The notes beneath the pieces were generated by a model, which had not been told where the DNA came from, did not search any database, and saw only the letters and a list, made by a program, of their open reading frames with translations. From the NCBI RefSeq assembly GCF_050286925.1, contig NZ_JBFWFX010000011.1:20992-84991 (forward strand): a stretch of DNA of 64,000 nucleotides, given 5' to 3'. The translations under genes and the position numbers were made by a program. This document shows positions 25,071 through 33,634 of this stretch, piece after piece. Numbering within the stretch: the first letter of the stretch is position 1; each line of letters opens with the position of its first letter. This DNA is from Caloranaerobacter sp050286925 (lineage in GTDB: Bacteria > Bacillota > Clostridia > Tissierellales > Thermohalobacteraceae).

Positions 25071-25831
25071 CCCTTTCTCACCGCTATGCCTTTTTTATCT
25101 AAATACTTTTTTAAATCCTGTATAAGAATCTCTTTAAAATGAAATACGGAGGCAGCTAATGCAGCATCGGCCTTTCCTTCATCTAATACTTCATAAAAAT
25201 CCTCCTTTTTTCCTGCACCACCAGAAGCTATGACCGGGACATTAACCTCTTCAGAAATTATCTTAGTTAACTCAATATCATATCCTCTTTTGACTCCATC
25301 AGCGTCTATACTATTTATTACTAGTTCTCCTGCTCCCAATCTAACACCGAGTTTGGCCCATTCAATTGCATCAAGACCCGTATCAAGTCTTCCGCCATTT
25401 ATAAAAACATTCCATCTTTCTTTTCCATCCATCCTTTTTGCATCAATTGAAAGTACAACACATTGTGACCCAAACTTTAATGCAGCTTCCTTTATTAAAT
25501 TAGGGTTTCTTACTGCAGCTGAATTAATAGAAATTTTATCTGCTCCTGCCCTGAGTAATGCAGTAAAATCATCAATAGTTCTTATACCTCCACCTACTGT
25601 AAATGGAATGAACACTTCTTCTGCCGTTCTTTCAACCACATCTAAAAGTATATTCCTTTTTTCATAAGAAGCTGTAATATCATAAAACACTAATTCATCT
25701 GCCCCCTGAGCATTATAATATTTAGCAAGCTCTACTGGATCATCAACATCTCTTATATTTTTAAACTTAGTACCTTTAACGACTCTTCCAGCTTTAACAT
25801 CAAGACATGGTATTATTCTTTTTGTAAGCAT
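25067..25831 (-). CDS. hisF: Imidazole glycerol phosphate synthase, cyclase subunit
   Basis: A (beta-alpha)8 barrel of 254 residues that joins PRFAR with ammonia from HisH to make imidazole glycerol phosphate and AICAR. LTKRIIPCLDVKAGRVVKGT opens the protein with the catalytic Asp of LD11VK. VFYDITASYEKR, FTVGGGIRTIDDF and VIASGGAGKKEDFYEV follow; D130-type SIDAKR is present. The gene lies between hisA and hisIE. Confidence 0.96.
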   Translation of the reverse strand: MLTKRIIPCLDVKAGRVVKGTKFKNIRDVDDPVELAKYYNAQGADELVFYDITASYEKRNILLDVVERTAEEVFIPFTVGGGIRTIDDFTALLRAGADKISINSAAVRNPNLIKEAALKFGSQCVVLSIDAKRMDGKERWNVFINGGRLDTGLDAIEWAKLGVRLGAGELVINSIDADGVKRGYDIELTKIISEEVNVPVIASGGAGKKEDFYEVLDEGKADAALAASVFHFKEILIQDLKKYLDKKGIAVRKG

Positions 25832-25852
25832 TTAAGCACCCCCATTGACAAT

Positions 25853-26575
25853 TCAATCCTTAATTATCTGATATTTAAGTAGCTCGGTAATCTTTACTGC
25901 TCCACTATATATGGCCTTTCCTACTATGCAACCATAAACACCTATTTCCTTTAACTTTTTTACATCTCCTGCACTGCTAATTCCACCTGAGGCAATTATA
26001 TTAATATTAACTTTTTTCTTTAATTCCTCATATACTTTAAAGTTAGGTCCTTTCATCATTCCGTCCTTTGATATATCTGTATATACAATTGTTTTTACAC
26101 CGATTTTTTCTAAGTCCTTTGCAAATTCGATTGAATTAATAGAACTTAAGTTTATCCATCCGTCAACTGCTACAAAACCATCATTAGCATCTATAGAAAC
26201 TACAATTCTATTACCATAATCTCTTATTAATTGTTCTAAAAGTTCCGGATTTCTAACTGCTAAAGTACCTATAATCACCCTTTCAACTCCACATTCCAGT
26301 AATATGTCAACAATTTTTCTACTTCTTATTCCACCGCCTATCTGAACGGGAATACTTACTGAACTTACTATTTCCTTAATTAATTCTATATTATTAGGAA
26401 TTCCATTAACTGCACCATCTAAATCCACCAAATGGAGATATTGACATCCTTCTTTCTCCCATTTTTTTGCAATTTCAACCGGATTATCACTATATATAGT
26501 TACATCATCAAATCGACCTTGTCTTAACCTAACACATTTTCCATCCTTTATATCAATAGCAGGAAATATTATCAT
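25853..26575 (-). CDS. hisA: Phosphoribosylformimino-5-aminoimidazole carboxamide ribotide isomerase
   Basis: The isomerase of histidine step 4 (ProFAR to PRFAR); 240 residues forming a barrel homologous to HisF. IIFPAIDIKDGKCVRLRQG carries the catalytic Asp (D8); VDLDGAVNG, QIGGGIRSRK, VVSIDANDGFVAVDGW and VYTDISKDGMMKGPN (second catalytic Asp) complete the pattern. Overlaps hisH by 4 bases. Confidence 0.96.
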   Translation of the reverse strand: MIIFPAIDIKDGKCVRLRQGRFDDVTIYSDNPVEIAKKWEKEGCQYLHLVDLDGAVNGIPNNIELIKEIVSSVSIPVQIGGGIRSRKIVDILLECGVERVIIGTLAVRNPELLEQLIRDYGNRIVVSIDANDGFVAVDGWINLSSINSIEFAKDLEKIGVKTIVYTDISKDGMMKGPNFKVYEELKKKVNINIIASGGISSAGDVKKLKEIGVYGCIVGKAIYSGAVKITELLKYQIIKD

Positions 26576-27174
26576 TTAATCATCTCCCCAAAAGCTTTTA
26601 GTAAAGCTAATCCTGTTTCACCACTTTTCTCAGGATGAAACTGCATCCCGAATACATTATCCTTTCCAACAATTGCAGGAAATCTCTTTCCATAATCAGA
26701 CACACATATTACATTATCATCCTTTGTTTTTACATAATAGGAATGGACAAAGTATACATAATCTCCTTCCTTAATATACTTTAAAATCTTGTTATCCTTA
26801 TTTATTTTTAACCTGTTCCATCCCATATGGGGAATTTTCAAGTTTTCATTAAATCTTACAACTTCCCCAGATAAAATTCCTAAACCTTCCCATTCTCCAT
26901 CCTCAAAGCTCTTTTCAAATAAAAGTTGCATTCCAAGACAAATCCCAAGCAATGGCTTCCCTGAAGCTATATTTTCTTTTATACAGGAAATTATATTTTT
27001 CTCTTTTAGATTTTTCATTGCATCTTTAAAGGCTCCTACTCCCGGTAAAATTATTCCCTTCGAATTATTTATATCATAAATATCATCCGTAATTTTAGCC
27101 TCAATCCCCAATTTTTTCAAAGCTTTATATACGCTTTTTAGGTTCCCAACACCATAATCTATAATAGCAATCAT
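26572..27174 (-). CDS. hisH: Imidazole glycerol phosphate synthase, glutaminase subunit
   Basis: A class-I glutamine amidotransferase of 200 residues that supplies ammonia to HisF. GVGNLKSVYKAL opens it; the nucleophile Cys is in GKPLLGICLGMQLLFE, and the catalytic His/Glu pair is in FGMQFHPEKSGETG. GGAFKDAMKNL-type oxyanion loop (PGVGAFKDAM) is visible. It overlaps hisA and hisB at its ends, as is usual for the compact operon. Confidence 0.96.
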   Translation of the reverse strand: MIAIIDYGVGNLKSVYKALKKLGIEAKITDDIYDINNSKGIILPGVGAFKDAMKNLKEKNIISCIKENIASGKPLLGICLGMQLLFEKSFEDGEWEGLGILSGEVVRFNENLKIPHMGWNRLKINKDNKILKYIKEGDYVYFVHSYYVKTKDDNVICVSDYGKRFPAIVGKDNVFGMQFHPEKSGETGLALLKAFGEMIK

Positions 27175-27758
27175 TATATAACCCCCTTAGTCGACATTAC
27201 ACCTTTTATTCTTTCATCTATAGCAGTAGCTGCATCTAATGCTCTGCCAAATCCTTTAAAAATTGACTCTATCATGTGATGGGTATTCCCACTATTTATC
27301 ATTTTTATATGAAGTGTAATTCTACTGTTATTTACAAAGGCCCTAAAAAACTCTTCTACAAGTTCAGTATCAAAATCCCCTACCATTTCCCTGGTAATAT
27401 TTACATCGAAAGACAAATAAGGTCTTCCGCTAATATCCAATACTACTAAAGACAGACACTCATCCATAGGAGTAAATACACTTGCATATCTTTTTATTCC
27501 CTTTTTATCTCCTAAAGCGTCTTTGAAAGCTTCTCCCAGCACTATACCAATATCTTCAATGGTATGATGACCATCAACGTATAAATCTCCTTCGCATTTT
27601 AAATCTAAATCAAATAATCCGTGTCTGGCAAAAAGATTCAACATATGGTTGAAGAAGCCTATTCCCGTATCTATATTGCCCCTTCCTTTTCCATCAATAT
27701 TTAATTTTAAAGATATATCTGTTTCCATCGTTTTTCTCTTTTTTTCCGACATTCTCAT
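27174..27758 (-). CDS. hisB: Imidazoleglycerol-phosphate dehydratase
   Basis: Dehydrates imidazole glycerol phosphate to imidazole acetol phosphate (step 6). A 194-residue monofunctional form without an N-terminal phosphatase domain. Metal-binding motifs GIGFFNHMLNLFARHG, DGHHTIEDIGIVLG, ISGRPYL and SGNTHHMIESIFKGFGRAL are complete. Because HisB here has no phosphatase half, the histidinol-phosphatase step must be met by a gene elsewhere. One base overlaps hisH and 4 bases overlap hisC. Confidence 0.96.
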   Translation of the reverse strand: MRMSEKKRKTMETDISLKLNIDGKGRGNIDTGIGFFNHMLNLFARHGLFDLDLKCEGDLYVDGHHTIEDIGIVLGEAFKDALGDKKGIKRYASVFTPMDECLSLVVLDISGRPYLSFDVNITREMVGDFDTELVEEFFRAFVNNSRITLHIKMINSGNTHHMIESIFKGFGRALDAATAIDERIKGVMSTKGVI

Positions 27759-28813
27759 TTTTTCATCACTTCCTTTAATGCATCTATAAAAGCCTTATTC
27801 TCCTCTTGAGTTCCTACCGTTACTCTAAGATGATTTTCCAATCTACCTCCGCTAAAAAATCTTACCTTTACTCCCTTATCTAGTAATCCTTCAAAAACTT
27901 TTTTCCCGTTATCCACCCTGAAAAGTATAAAATTTGCACTTGAAGGATAAACTTTTATTCCGTCTATTTTTTTCATTTCATCGTACAATTTATCTCTTTC
28001 TTCATTTACCAATCGAACTCTGCTTAAAATCTCACTCTTATTCCTTAGTAACTCTATTCCTATAAGTTGTGATATGGTATTTAAGTTATAGGGAAGTTTA
28101 ACGCTATTTAGTCTGTCTATAATCTTATCTCCCGCTACCAAATAGCCTGTCCTGATTCCAGCAGCTCCAAAAGCCTTAGACAATGTTCTTAACACTATAA
28201 GCCTACTGAAGTTTTTTACTTCCTGTACTATTGTTTTACCTCCAAACTCAAAATATGCTTCATCGACAACTACAACACTTTTGGTTTCATTTACAACTTT
28301 AATAATCTCTTCTTTTCTTATAAGGTTTCCTGTTGGATTATTAGGTGAACATAAAAATATCAGTTTAGCCTCTCTATCATTAGCAGTTTGTATTAAAGCA
28401 TCTATATCTACATTAAAATCTTCATCCGTAGGTACATCTATATACTCTACACCTGCAATTTTGCTTATAAGTCTATACATTACAAATGTAGGAGAGTGGG
28501 ATACAACAACATCATTTTTATCAGCAAAAGTATTGATTATTATATTAATCATTTCGTCAGAACCATTACCTACTATTATATTTTTGAAATTTACACCTAT
28601 ATATTTTGAAATTTCTCTTCTCAATGCATTACTGTTTGTATCAGGATATCTGTTTAATTTTAAGTTGTATAAGTTTTTTATAATACTTTTTATAACATTA
28701 TCAGGTAAATTAAAAGGGCTTTCATTGGCATCCATTTTATACTTATATTCATAATCGTTGGGTATATACGGCTTTAAATCCAATATACTTTTCTTTACCA
28801 ATAACTCTATCAT
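27755..28813 (-). CDS. hisC: Histidinol-phosphate aminotransferase
   Basis: A PLP-dependent class-II aminotransferase of 352 residues (step 7). The YKMDANESPFNLP opening, GNGSDEMINIIINTF, LCSPNNPTGNLI, VVVDEAYFEFGG and LRTLSKAFGAAGIRTGY (PLP lysine in SKAFG) are diagnostic. It also ends in the family-typical LRVTVGTQEENKAFIDAL. Overlaps hisD and hisB by 4 bases each. Confidence 0.95.
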   Translation of the reverse strand: MIELLVKKSILDLKPYIPNDYEYKYKMDANESPFNLPDNVIKSIIKNLYNLKLNRYPDTNSNALRREISKYIGVNFKNIIVGNGSDEMINIIINTFADKNDVVVSHSPTFVMYRLISKIAGVEYIDVPTDEDFNVDIDALIQTANDREAKLIFLCSPNNPTGNLIRKEEIIKVVNETKSVVVVDEAYFEFGGKTIVQEVKNFSRLIVLRTLSKAFGAAGIRTGYLVAGDKIIDRLNSVKLPYNLNTISQLIGIELLRNKSEILSRVRLVNEERDKLYDEMKKIDGIKVYPSSANFILFRVDNGKKVFEGLLDKGVKVRFFSGGRLENHLRVTVGTQEENKAFIDALKEVMKK

Positions 28814-30099
28814 TCTTCAAACCTCACTTTTATAGAATTTGCATGAGCTGTAAGCCTTTCTTCCTCAGCAATTCTTATAATCTTATTTTTACACTTATTA
28901 AGACTTTCTCTGTCATAGTATATAATACTAGATTTTTTGTAAAAGTCGTCCACTCCTAATGGAGAGAAAAATTTAGCAGTACCACTTGTAGGCAAAGTAT
29001 GGTTTGGACCAGCAAAATAGTCCCCTAAAGGTTCTGGTGAATACTCACCCATAAATATTGCTCCTGCATTTTTAATACTATTAACTAATTCAAATGGCTT
29101 ATCCACCATTAACTCTAAATGCTCTGGTGCAATTTTGTTAGATAACTCAACTGACTCTTCTAAATCATTAACAACTATAATTACTCCATAATCATTGAGG
29201 GCTTTTTCTATAATATCCCTTCTGGATAATTGTTTAACCTGCCTTTCTATTTCATCTCTTACTTTTACAGCTAACTCCTTTGAAGTAGTTATCAATATAG
29301 ATGATGCCAGTACATCATGTTCAGCCTGAGACAGCATATCGGCAGCTATATATCTTTCATTTGCATTATCATCTGCAATTATCAATATCTCACTTGGTCC
29401 TGCAATCATATCTATATCAACATATCCGTATACCATCCTTTTTGCCATAGCTACATAAATATTACCCGGCCCCACAATTTTATCCACTTTAGGAATAGTC
29501 TCCGTTCCAAAGGTTAAGGCACCGATTGCCTGTGCACCGCCAATTTTAAATATCCTGTCTACACCTGCTACTTTTGCTGCAGCCAATATATTTTTATTAA
29601 TTTTTCCGTCCTTCGAAGGAGGAGTTACCATAATTATCTCTTTTACACCCGCCACTTTAGCAGGTACAGCATTCATAAGAACCGTTGACGGATAAGGAGC
29701 AGTACCGCCAGGTACATATATACCTACCTTCTCAATTGGATTATATATTTGCCCTAATATTATCCCCTTATCTTTATTCCATATCCATGAATTTTTGAGT
29801 TGTTTACTGTGATAATTCCAGATATTATCTCTAGCCTCAACCAAAGCCTCAACAAGTTTCGAATCACAACTATTATATGCTTCATCTATCTCATTATCAG
29901 ATACAATAAGATTATCTAATTCTACACCATCAAACTTTTTTGTATAATTGTATAATGCTTTATCGCCATTTTCTTTAACATCTTCTAGTATTTTTTCTAC
30001 ACTTTTGTTTACCTCTCCGAATTCAAGCTGGCTTCTGTTTAGCAAATCTTTTATTAATTTTTCCGATTCTCTATCTCCTGTTTCTATAATCTTTATCAT
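28810..30099 (-). CDS. hisD: Histidinol dehydrogenase
   Basis: A zinc enzyme of 429 residues that oxidises histidinol to histidine (last two steps). Motifs: YVPGGTAPYPSTVLMNAVPA, FKIGGAQAIGALTFGT, KIVGPGNIYVAMAKR, MIAGPSEILIIAD, DMLSQAEHD (zinc-binding QAEHD), SNKIAPEHLEL and GPNHTLPTSGTA. All are typical of the HisD family. It sits 2 bases downstream of hisG. Confidence 0.96.
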   Translation of the reverse strand: MIKIIETGDRESEKLIKDLLNRSQLEFGEVNKSVEKILEDVKENGDKALYNYTKKFDGVELDNLIVSDNEIDEAYNSCDSKLVEALVEARDNIWNYHSKQLKNSWIWNKDKGIILGQIYNPIEKVGIYVPGGTAPYPSTVLMNAVPAKVAGVKEIIMVTPPSKDGKINKNILAAAKVAGVDRIFKIGGAQAIGALTFGTETIPKVDKIVGPGNIYVAMAKRMVYGYVDIDMIAGPSEILIIADDNANERYIAADMLSQAEHDVLASSILITTSKELAVKVRDEIERQVKQLSRRDIIEKALNDYGVIIVVNDLEESVELSNKIAPEHLELMVDKPFELVNSIKNAGAIFMGEYSPEPLGDYFAGPNHTLPTSGTAKFFSPLGVDDFYKKSSIIYYDRESLNKCKNKIIRIAEEERLTAHANSIKVRFEE

Positions 30100-30101
30100 A
30101 C

Positions 30102-30740
30102 TTATAACTCCTTTCTAAAAATCATTTGTATATTATCGATTATTTCTCTTATACTCTTATTTTTCATTTTATAGCTTACCTTATTCGCAACCAATCTGGC
30201 ACTTATAGGAAACATATCTTCTACAACTACCAATCCATTCTCTTTTAGAGTTCTTCCTGTTTCAACAATATCTACTATTACATCCGAAAGACCAACTAAA
30301 GGAGCCAACTCTACAGAACCATTTAACTTGATTAAATCTATTTGTATCCCCTTTGATAAAAAATATTTCTTTGCAACATTTGGATACTTTGTTGCTACCT
30401 TTAAAGGTCTTCTGATATTATCCATCTTATATCCAGGAAGAGCTGCAACAGCAAATTTGCATTTTCCAAAACCTAAGTCAGCTATTTCATAGAGGTCTCT
30501 CTCTTCTTCCATAATAATATCTTTCCCTACTACACCTAAATCGGCCGCCCCTCTTTCTACATATACCGGAATATCACTAGCCTTTACCAATATAAAGCGT
30601 ACATTCTTTTTCTCATTTGTAAATATCAATTTTCTTGAATTTTTTTCCATTTCACTATATCCTAATCCAATTTTCTTAAACATTTCATATCCTTTATCTC
30701 CTAATCTTCCTTTAGCAAGAGCAATATTTAAGTAGTCCAC
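30102..30740 (-). CDS. hisG: ATP phosphoribosyltransferase, short form
   Basis: The first and committed step of histidine synthesis. At 212 residues this is the short form, which lacks the C-terminal regulatory domain and needs HisZ. IALAKGRLGDKGYEMFKKIG opens it; ASDIPVYVERGAADLGVVGKD and SDVIVDIVETGRTLKENGL (PRPP loop) are family marks. HisZ, the partner, is encoded 12 bases upstream. Confidence 0.96.
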   Translation of the reverse strand: MDYLNIALAKGRLGDKGYEMFKKIGLGYSEMEKNSRKLIFTNEKKNVRFILVKASDIPVYVERGAADLGVVGKDIIMEEERDLYEIADLGFGKCKFAVAALPGYKMDNIRRPLKVATKYPNVAKKYFLSKGIQIDLIKLNGSVELAPLVGLSDVIVDIVETGRTLKENGLVVVEDMFPISARLVANKVSYKMKNKSIREIIDNIQMIFRKEL

Positions 30741-30752
30741 AATCTATCCTCC

Positions 30753-32048
30753 TTAATGTATTGATGTTAAAAAGCAGTTTTTAGCTTTGTTATCTAATCG
30801 CTTCATAAAATTATCAATATCAATATTCATACAATTATTTTTCTGTATGTCAATAAGCTTCAACCTCTCAGTATCATATATAATTAAAGTTTTGATTTTA
30901 TTGCCCTCAGCATAGTCTATATGCTTTTTGAGATTTTTATACAAATCCGTTTCAACTATTAAGCCTTCATTCCTAAGATAATTTGCCATTTTAAAGGCTT
31001 CTTTTCTGTTTTCTTTTGTATAAAGGATTAAATAATCCGTATTAAATCCTTTATCAAACCTCTTAATAGTAGACCTTATACCGTTAAGCAATTCATCTAT
31101 GTTAATTGCAAAACCGGTTGCCGGCATACAATGACCATACTGCTCAGTCAGTTTATCATACCTTCCACCATTTAAAATAATCTGTCCATGATTGGCCATA
31201 TATCCCTTAAATATAATTCCAGTATAGTAGTCCAAATGGTTTATTAATCCTAAATCTATTGATATATACTGACTATATCCGTAATCATTTAATATCTCAT
31301 ATACAGCTTCCAGATTTTCTAGTGATCTGGCCATTCTGTCATTAAGACACATTTTTTTTGACCTTTTTAAAACATCGGAAAACTCTCCATAAAGACCCGG
31401 TAACTGTTTTATAATATCTTTAACTTCCTTTTTAATATCCAAGTTATCTAATAATCTTTCTATTTCTACAAAGTTTTTATTTTCTATAAGTCCTTTAAGT
31501 TTATCTTGAATAGCTCTGTCAATATCTATTTCTGCCAATAACCCTTTATAAAAATCTGTATGGCCTATTTCTATCTGAAAATTTGATACATTTTTAAGTA
31601 AGCTTTTAATTGCTATTGCAATTACCTCTGCATCTGCATCAGGTTCATTATTGCCGAAATATTCTATGCCAGCCTGAGTGAACTCCCTTTCTTTTCCATT
31701 TTGATTCCTACTCATTCTAAATACTTTTGAAACATAAAAAAACTTAAAATAATCTTTATTCGTTTTATAATTATTTGCAACCATTCTAGCTATAGGAATT
31801 GTCACATCAGGTCTTAGAACTAATATTTCTCCTGAGCTATCTATGAACTTAAACATCTCATCTTTTAATACAGTACTTTTGACTAATGAAAACATATCAT
31901 AATATTCAATTGTAGGAGTAGAAACCTGTCTATATCCATAACTTCTAAAATTATCTTTTATACCATTTATAATCATCTCCTTAATCTCATAATCATTATA
32001 GAGTTCATATTTTACTCCGTATGGAGTCTGGTATTTGAAACTCAGCAT
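30753..32048 (-). CDS. hisZ: ATP phosphoribosyltransferase regulatory subunit
   Basis: A class-II aminoacyl-tRNA-synthetase-like protein of 431 residues that allosterically activates the short HisG. It has TPYGVKYELYNDYEIKEMI, TPTIEYYDMFSL, the motif-2-like FFYVSKVFRMSRNQNGKEREFTQAGIEYFG (quoted in two parts by position near 115-150) and GGRYDKLTEQYG. The HisRS anticodon domain is reduced, and the catalytic motif-3 arginines are not all kept. First gene of the his operon, with a consensus promoter upstream. Confidence 0.93.
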   Translation of the reverse strand: MLSFKYQTPYGVKYELYNDYEIKEMIINGIKDNFRSYGYRQVSTPTIEYYDMFSLVKSTVLKDEMFKFIDSSGEILVLRPDVTIPIARMVANNYKTNKDYFKFFYVSKVFRMSRNQNGKEREFTQAGIEYFGNNEPDADAEVIAIAIKSLLKNVSNFQIEIGHTDFYKGLLAEIDIDRAIQDKLKGLIENKNFVEIERLLDNLDIKKEVKDIIKQLPGLYGEFSDVLKRSKKMCLNDRMARSLENLEAVYEILNDYGYSQYISIDLGLINHLDYYTGIIFKGYMANHGQIILNGGRYDKLTEQYGHCMPATGFAINIDELLNGIRSTIKRFDKGFNTDYLILYTKENRKEAFKMANYLRNEGLIVETDLYKNLKKHIDYAEGNKIKTLIIYDTERLKLIDIQKNNCMNIDIDNFMKRLDNKAKNCFLTSIH

Positions 32049-32082
32049 AAAAAATTTACACCTCGCTTTATTTGTTTATCGC

Positions 32083-32096
32083 TTTAACGCATTAAA
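32083..32096 (-). promoter_or_regulatory. Imperfect palindrome in the his leader
   Basis: TTTAACGCATTAAA lies just downstream of the predicted transcription start, a position typical of a repressor operator. The protein that would bind is unknown. Confidence 0.4.
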
Positions 32097-32108
32097 TCAT
32101 TTCTGTAA

Positions 32109-32137
32109 ATGATACTATTTTTTTTTGATTACGTCAA
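32109..32137 (-). promoter_or_regulatory. Promoter of the his operon
   Basis: Minus-strand TTGACG (32137-32132), 17-base spacer, TATCAT (32114-32109). Confidence 0.7.
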
Positions 32138-32189
32138 TAGAATTATGTAAGTTTTAAAAAAATTTAAATTTTAAAGCAAAAATTAAACA

Positions 32190-32545
32190 AGCTTGTTGAC
32201 AAAGTTAATTTTTTAAAAAATATATGAAAATAACAAAATCTTCGATTTAAATAAATCAAAGAGGATTTTGTTGAAGTCCATTTCGGAAATTATATCTAAA
32301 ATTACTTACGATTTAATAAAGTTTATAACGACTCTGGCATGCAAGCATGCCAGACAAAGTTTCAATAAAATTAACATTAATATTTATAAAAATATAAGAT
32401 TTTATTATAATTTCCTTATGGATTATAAAAGCGAATGCTTGAAAGAATTTAGTTAAAAAAACTAGGTGAAAATTTTTGAGAAAATCCGTAGGCTTAGCAG
32501 GACGCTAAGCCAGCATCCTACAAGACAGGAGGTAGTCTGAAATTA
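32190..32545 (-). repeat. Repeat family S, copy S1 (truncated, interrupted by R4)
   Basis: The left piece 32190-32230 (GCTTGTTGACAAAG, then ATATGAAAAT) and right piece 32428-32545 (GCGAATGCTTGAAAG, hairpin 1, CATCCTACAAGACAGGAGG) are contiguous in S2, but here 200 bp of repeat R4 lies between them. The second arm of the palindrome is missing. Element orientation here is plus; it is opposite to S2 on the window. Confidence 0.75.
32231..32430 (+). repeat. Repeat family R, copy R4 nested inside S1
   Basis: Starts with hairpin A (CAAAATCTTC...GAGGATTTTG), then TCCATTTCGGAAATTATAT, and ends ATAATTTCCTTATGGATTATAA. Its middle carries an extra perfect hairpin CTGGCATGC-AA-GCATGCCAG. The flanks join to give the uninterrupted S sequence, so R4 inserted later than S1. 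Confidence 0.75.
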
Positions 32546-32571
32546 AACCTTGCTATTTCAAAAAAAGAATA

Positions 32572-32594
32572 AACCTAAGCTTAAAGCTTAGGTT
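32572..32594 (-). terminator. Palindrome AACCTAAGCTTAAAGCTTAGGTT, probable terminator of the HAD gene
   Basis: A near-perfect palindrome followed on the minus strand by TATTCTTTTTTTG. It lies 160 bases past the HAD phosphatase stop. Confidence 0.6.
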
Positions 32595-32755
32595 AAAAAA
32601 TTATATATATAATTGTATACAATCCTAAAGTTCTATTAATATAAGCTACTCTTATATAAACAAAATCTTTACTTTTAAAAATATAGTATACTACCATCAA
32701 AATAATTTTGTTATTAAAACATATTATATATAAATAATAGTAAAATATTGCAAAA

Positions 32756-33592
32756 CTATATCCTAAATATTTCTCTTAATATCTGAGATACTCCAGCTTC
32801 ATTATTTGTCTTTTTAGTAACAATATCAGCAACTTTTTTAATTTTATCAGTTCCATTTTTCATAGCTATTCCTAAACCAGCTTTTTCAACCATTTCAACA
32901 TCATTATTATCATCTCCAATAGCTATGATTTGACTTTCATCAATCCCTTTGTCTTTAGCATAATCTTTTAATGAAAGCCATTTTGACCCTTTTAAGCTCA
33001 TTATTTCAAGTATAGGTCCGATATCTGAACCATTTATTAAAATATGGGTGTTAAATTTTTGTGGATATTCTTTGTGTATTTTTTCTTCAAATTTTCTCAA
33101 AGTTTCATAACTATTCTCATAACATATAACTAATATTTTTGATTCTTCATAATCTAATATGTTTTTTAATTTTTTATGCCTAATAATATTCTTTTTAACA
33201 TAATTCGAATATTTAATACCTTCTTCATCTTCTTCTATTAGTAAATCATATCCTTCCTCATAATGATCTACATGCAAAATTGGGTACAGTCCCATTTCTC
33301 TTCCCTTCTTAACAATCCGATTAAAATCTTCTCTTTCTAAATAATTAGCAACTAATACCTTATCATCTGATATTCTCCTTATAATATTTCCGTTATTTGC
33401 TAATATTGTTAATTCAATTCCTAGCTCTTTTGCAAAATTTTTAGCTGACCAATATCTTCTACCGGTTGCTATTATTATTTCTAAACCTTTTTTAGATAAA
33501 GTAGTTAATACTTCTTTATTCTCTTCTAATATTCTTTTATCATCAGTTAGAAGTGTACCATCTAAATCTATAGCTAATAATTTATAATTCAC
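32756..33592 (-). CDS. Cof-type HAD-IIB phosphatase
   Basis: A 278-residue hydrolase of the Cof/YidA type with LLAIDLDGTLLTDDKRILEE (motif I, nucleophile Asp), IIATGRRYWSAKNFA (motif II region), and the late GSKWLSLKDYA, IIAIGDDNNDVEMVEKAGL (motif IV). These enzymes act on sugar phosphates, nucleotides or PLP; the substrate is not deducible. It starts at GTG 33592 after GGGTGATGCT. It is an unlikely histidinol phosphatase, because that activity belongs to other HAD or PHP families. Confidence 0.9.
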   Translation of the reverse strand: MNYKLLAIDLDGTLLTDDKRILEENKEVLTTLSKKGLEIIIATGRRYWSAKNFAKELGIELTILANNGNIIRRISDDKVLVANYLEREDFNRIVKKGREMGLYPILHVDHYEEGYDLLIEEDEEGIKYSNYVKKNIIRHKKLKNILDYEESKILVICYENSYETLRKFEEKIHKEYPQKFNTHILINGSDIGPILEIMSLKGSKWLSLKDYAKDKGIDESQIIAIGDDNNDVEMVEKAGLGIAMKNGTDKIKKVADIVTKKTNNEAGVSQILREIFRI

Positions 33593-33634
33593 AGCATCAC
33601 CCTATTGTTTAAGTTTGAAACCAAACTCAATATA

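Larger units (their letters stand above)
32049..32755. other. Intergenic region rich in repeats upstream of hisZ
   Basis: From the hisZ side it contains: the his promoter, an interrupted S copy (32190-32230 and 32428-32545), a nested R copy, a perfect CTGGCATGC-AA-GCATGCCAG hairpin (inside R4), and a terminator-like hairpin. No T-box or histidine leader peptide was recognised. Confidence 0.65.

Noticed and set aside
32049..32200. T-box or histidine leader upstream of hisZ
   Set aside because: No AGGGTGGNACCGCG-like T-box core and no His-rich leader peptide were seen; only a promoter and a short palindrome.
32655..32720. A sixth R copy (ACAAAATCTTT...AATTTTGTT)
   Set aside because: Only the outer AACAAAAT/ATTTTGTT arms are shared; the conserved middle and end blocks are missing.
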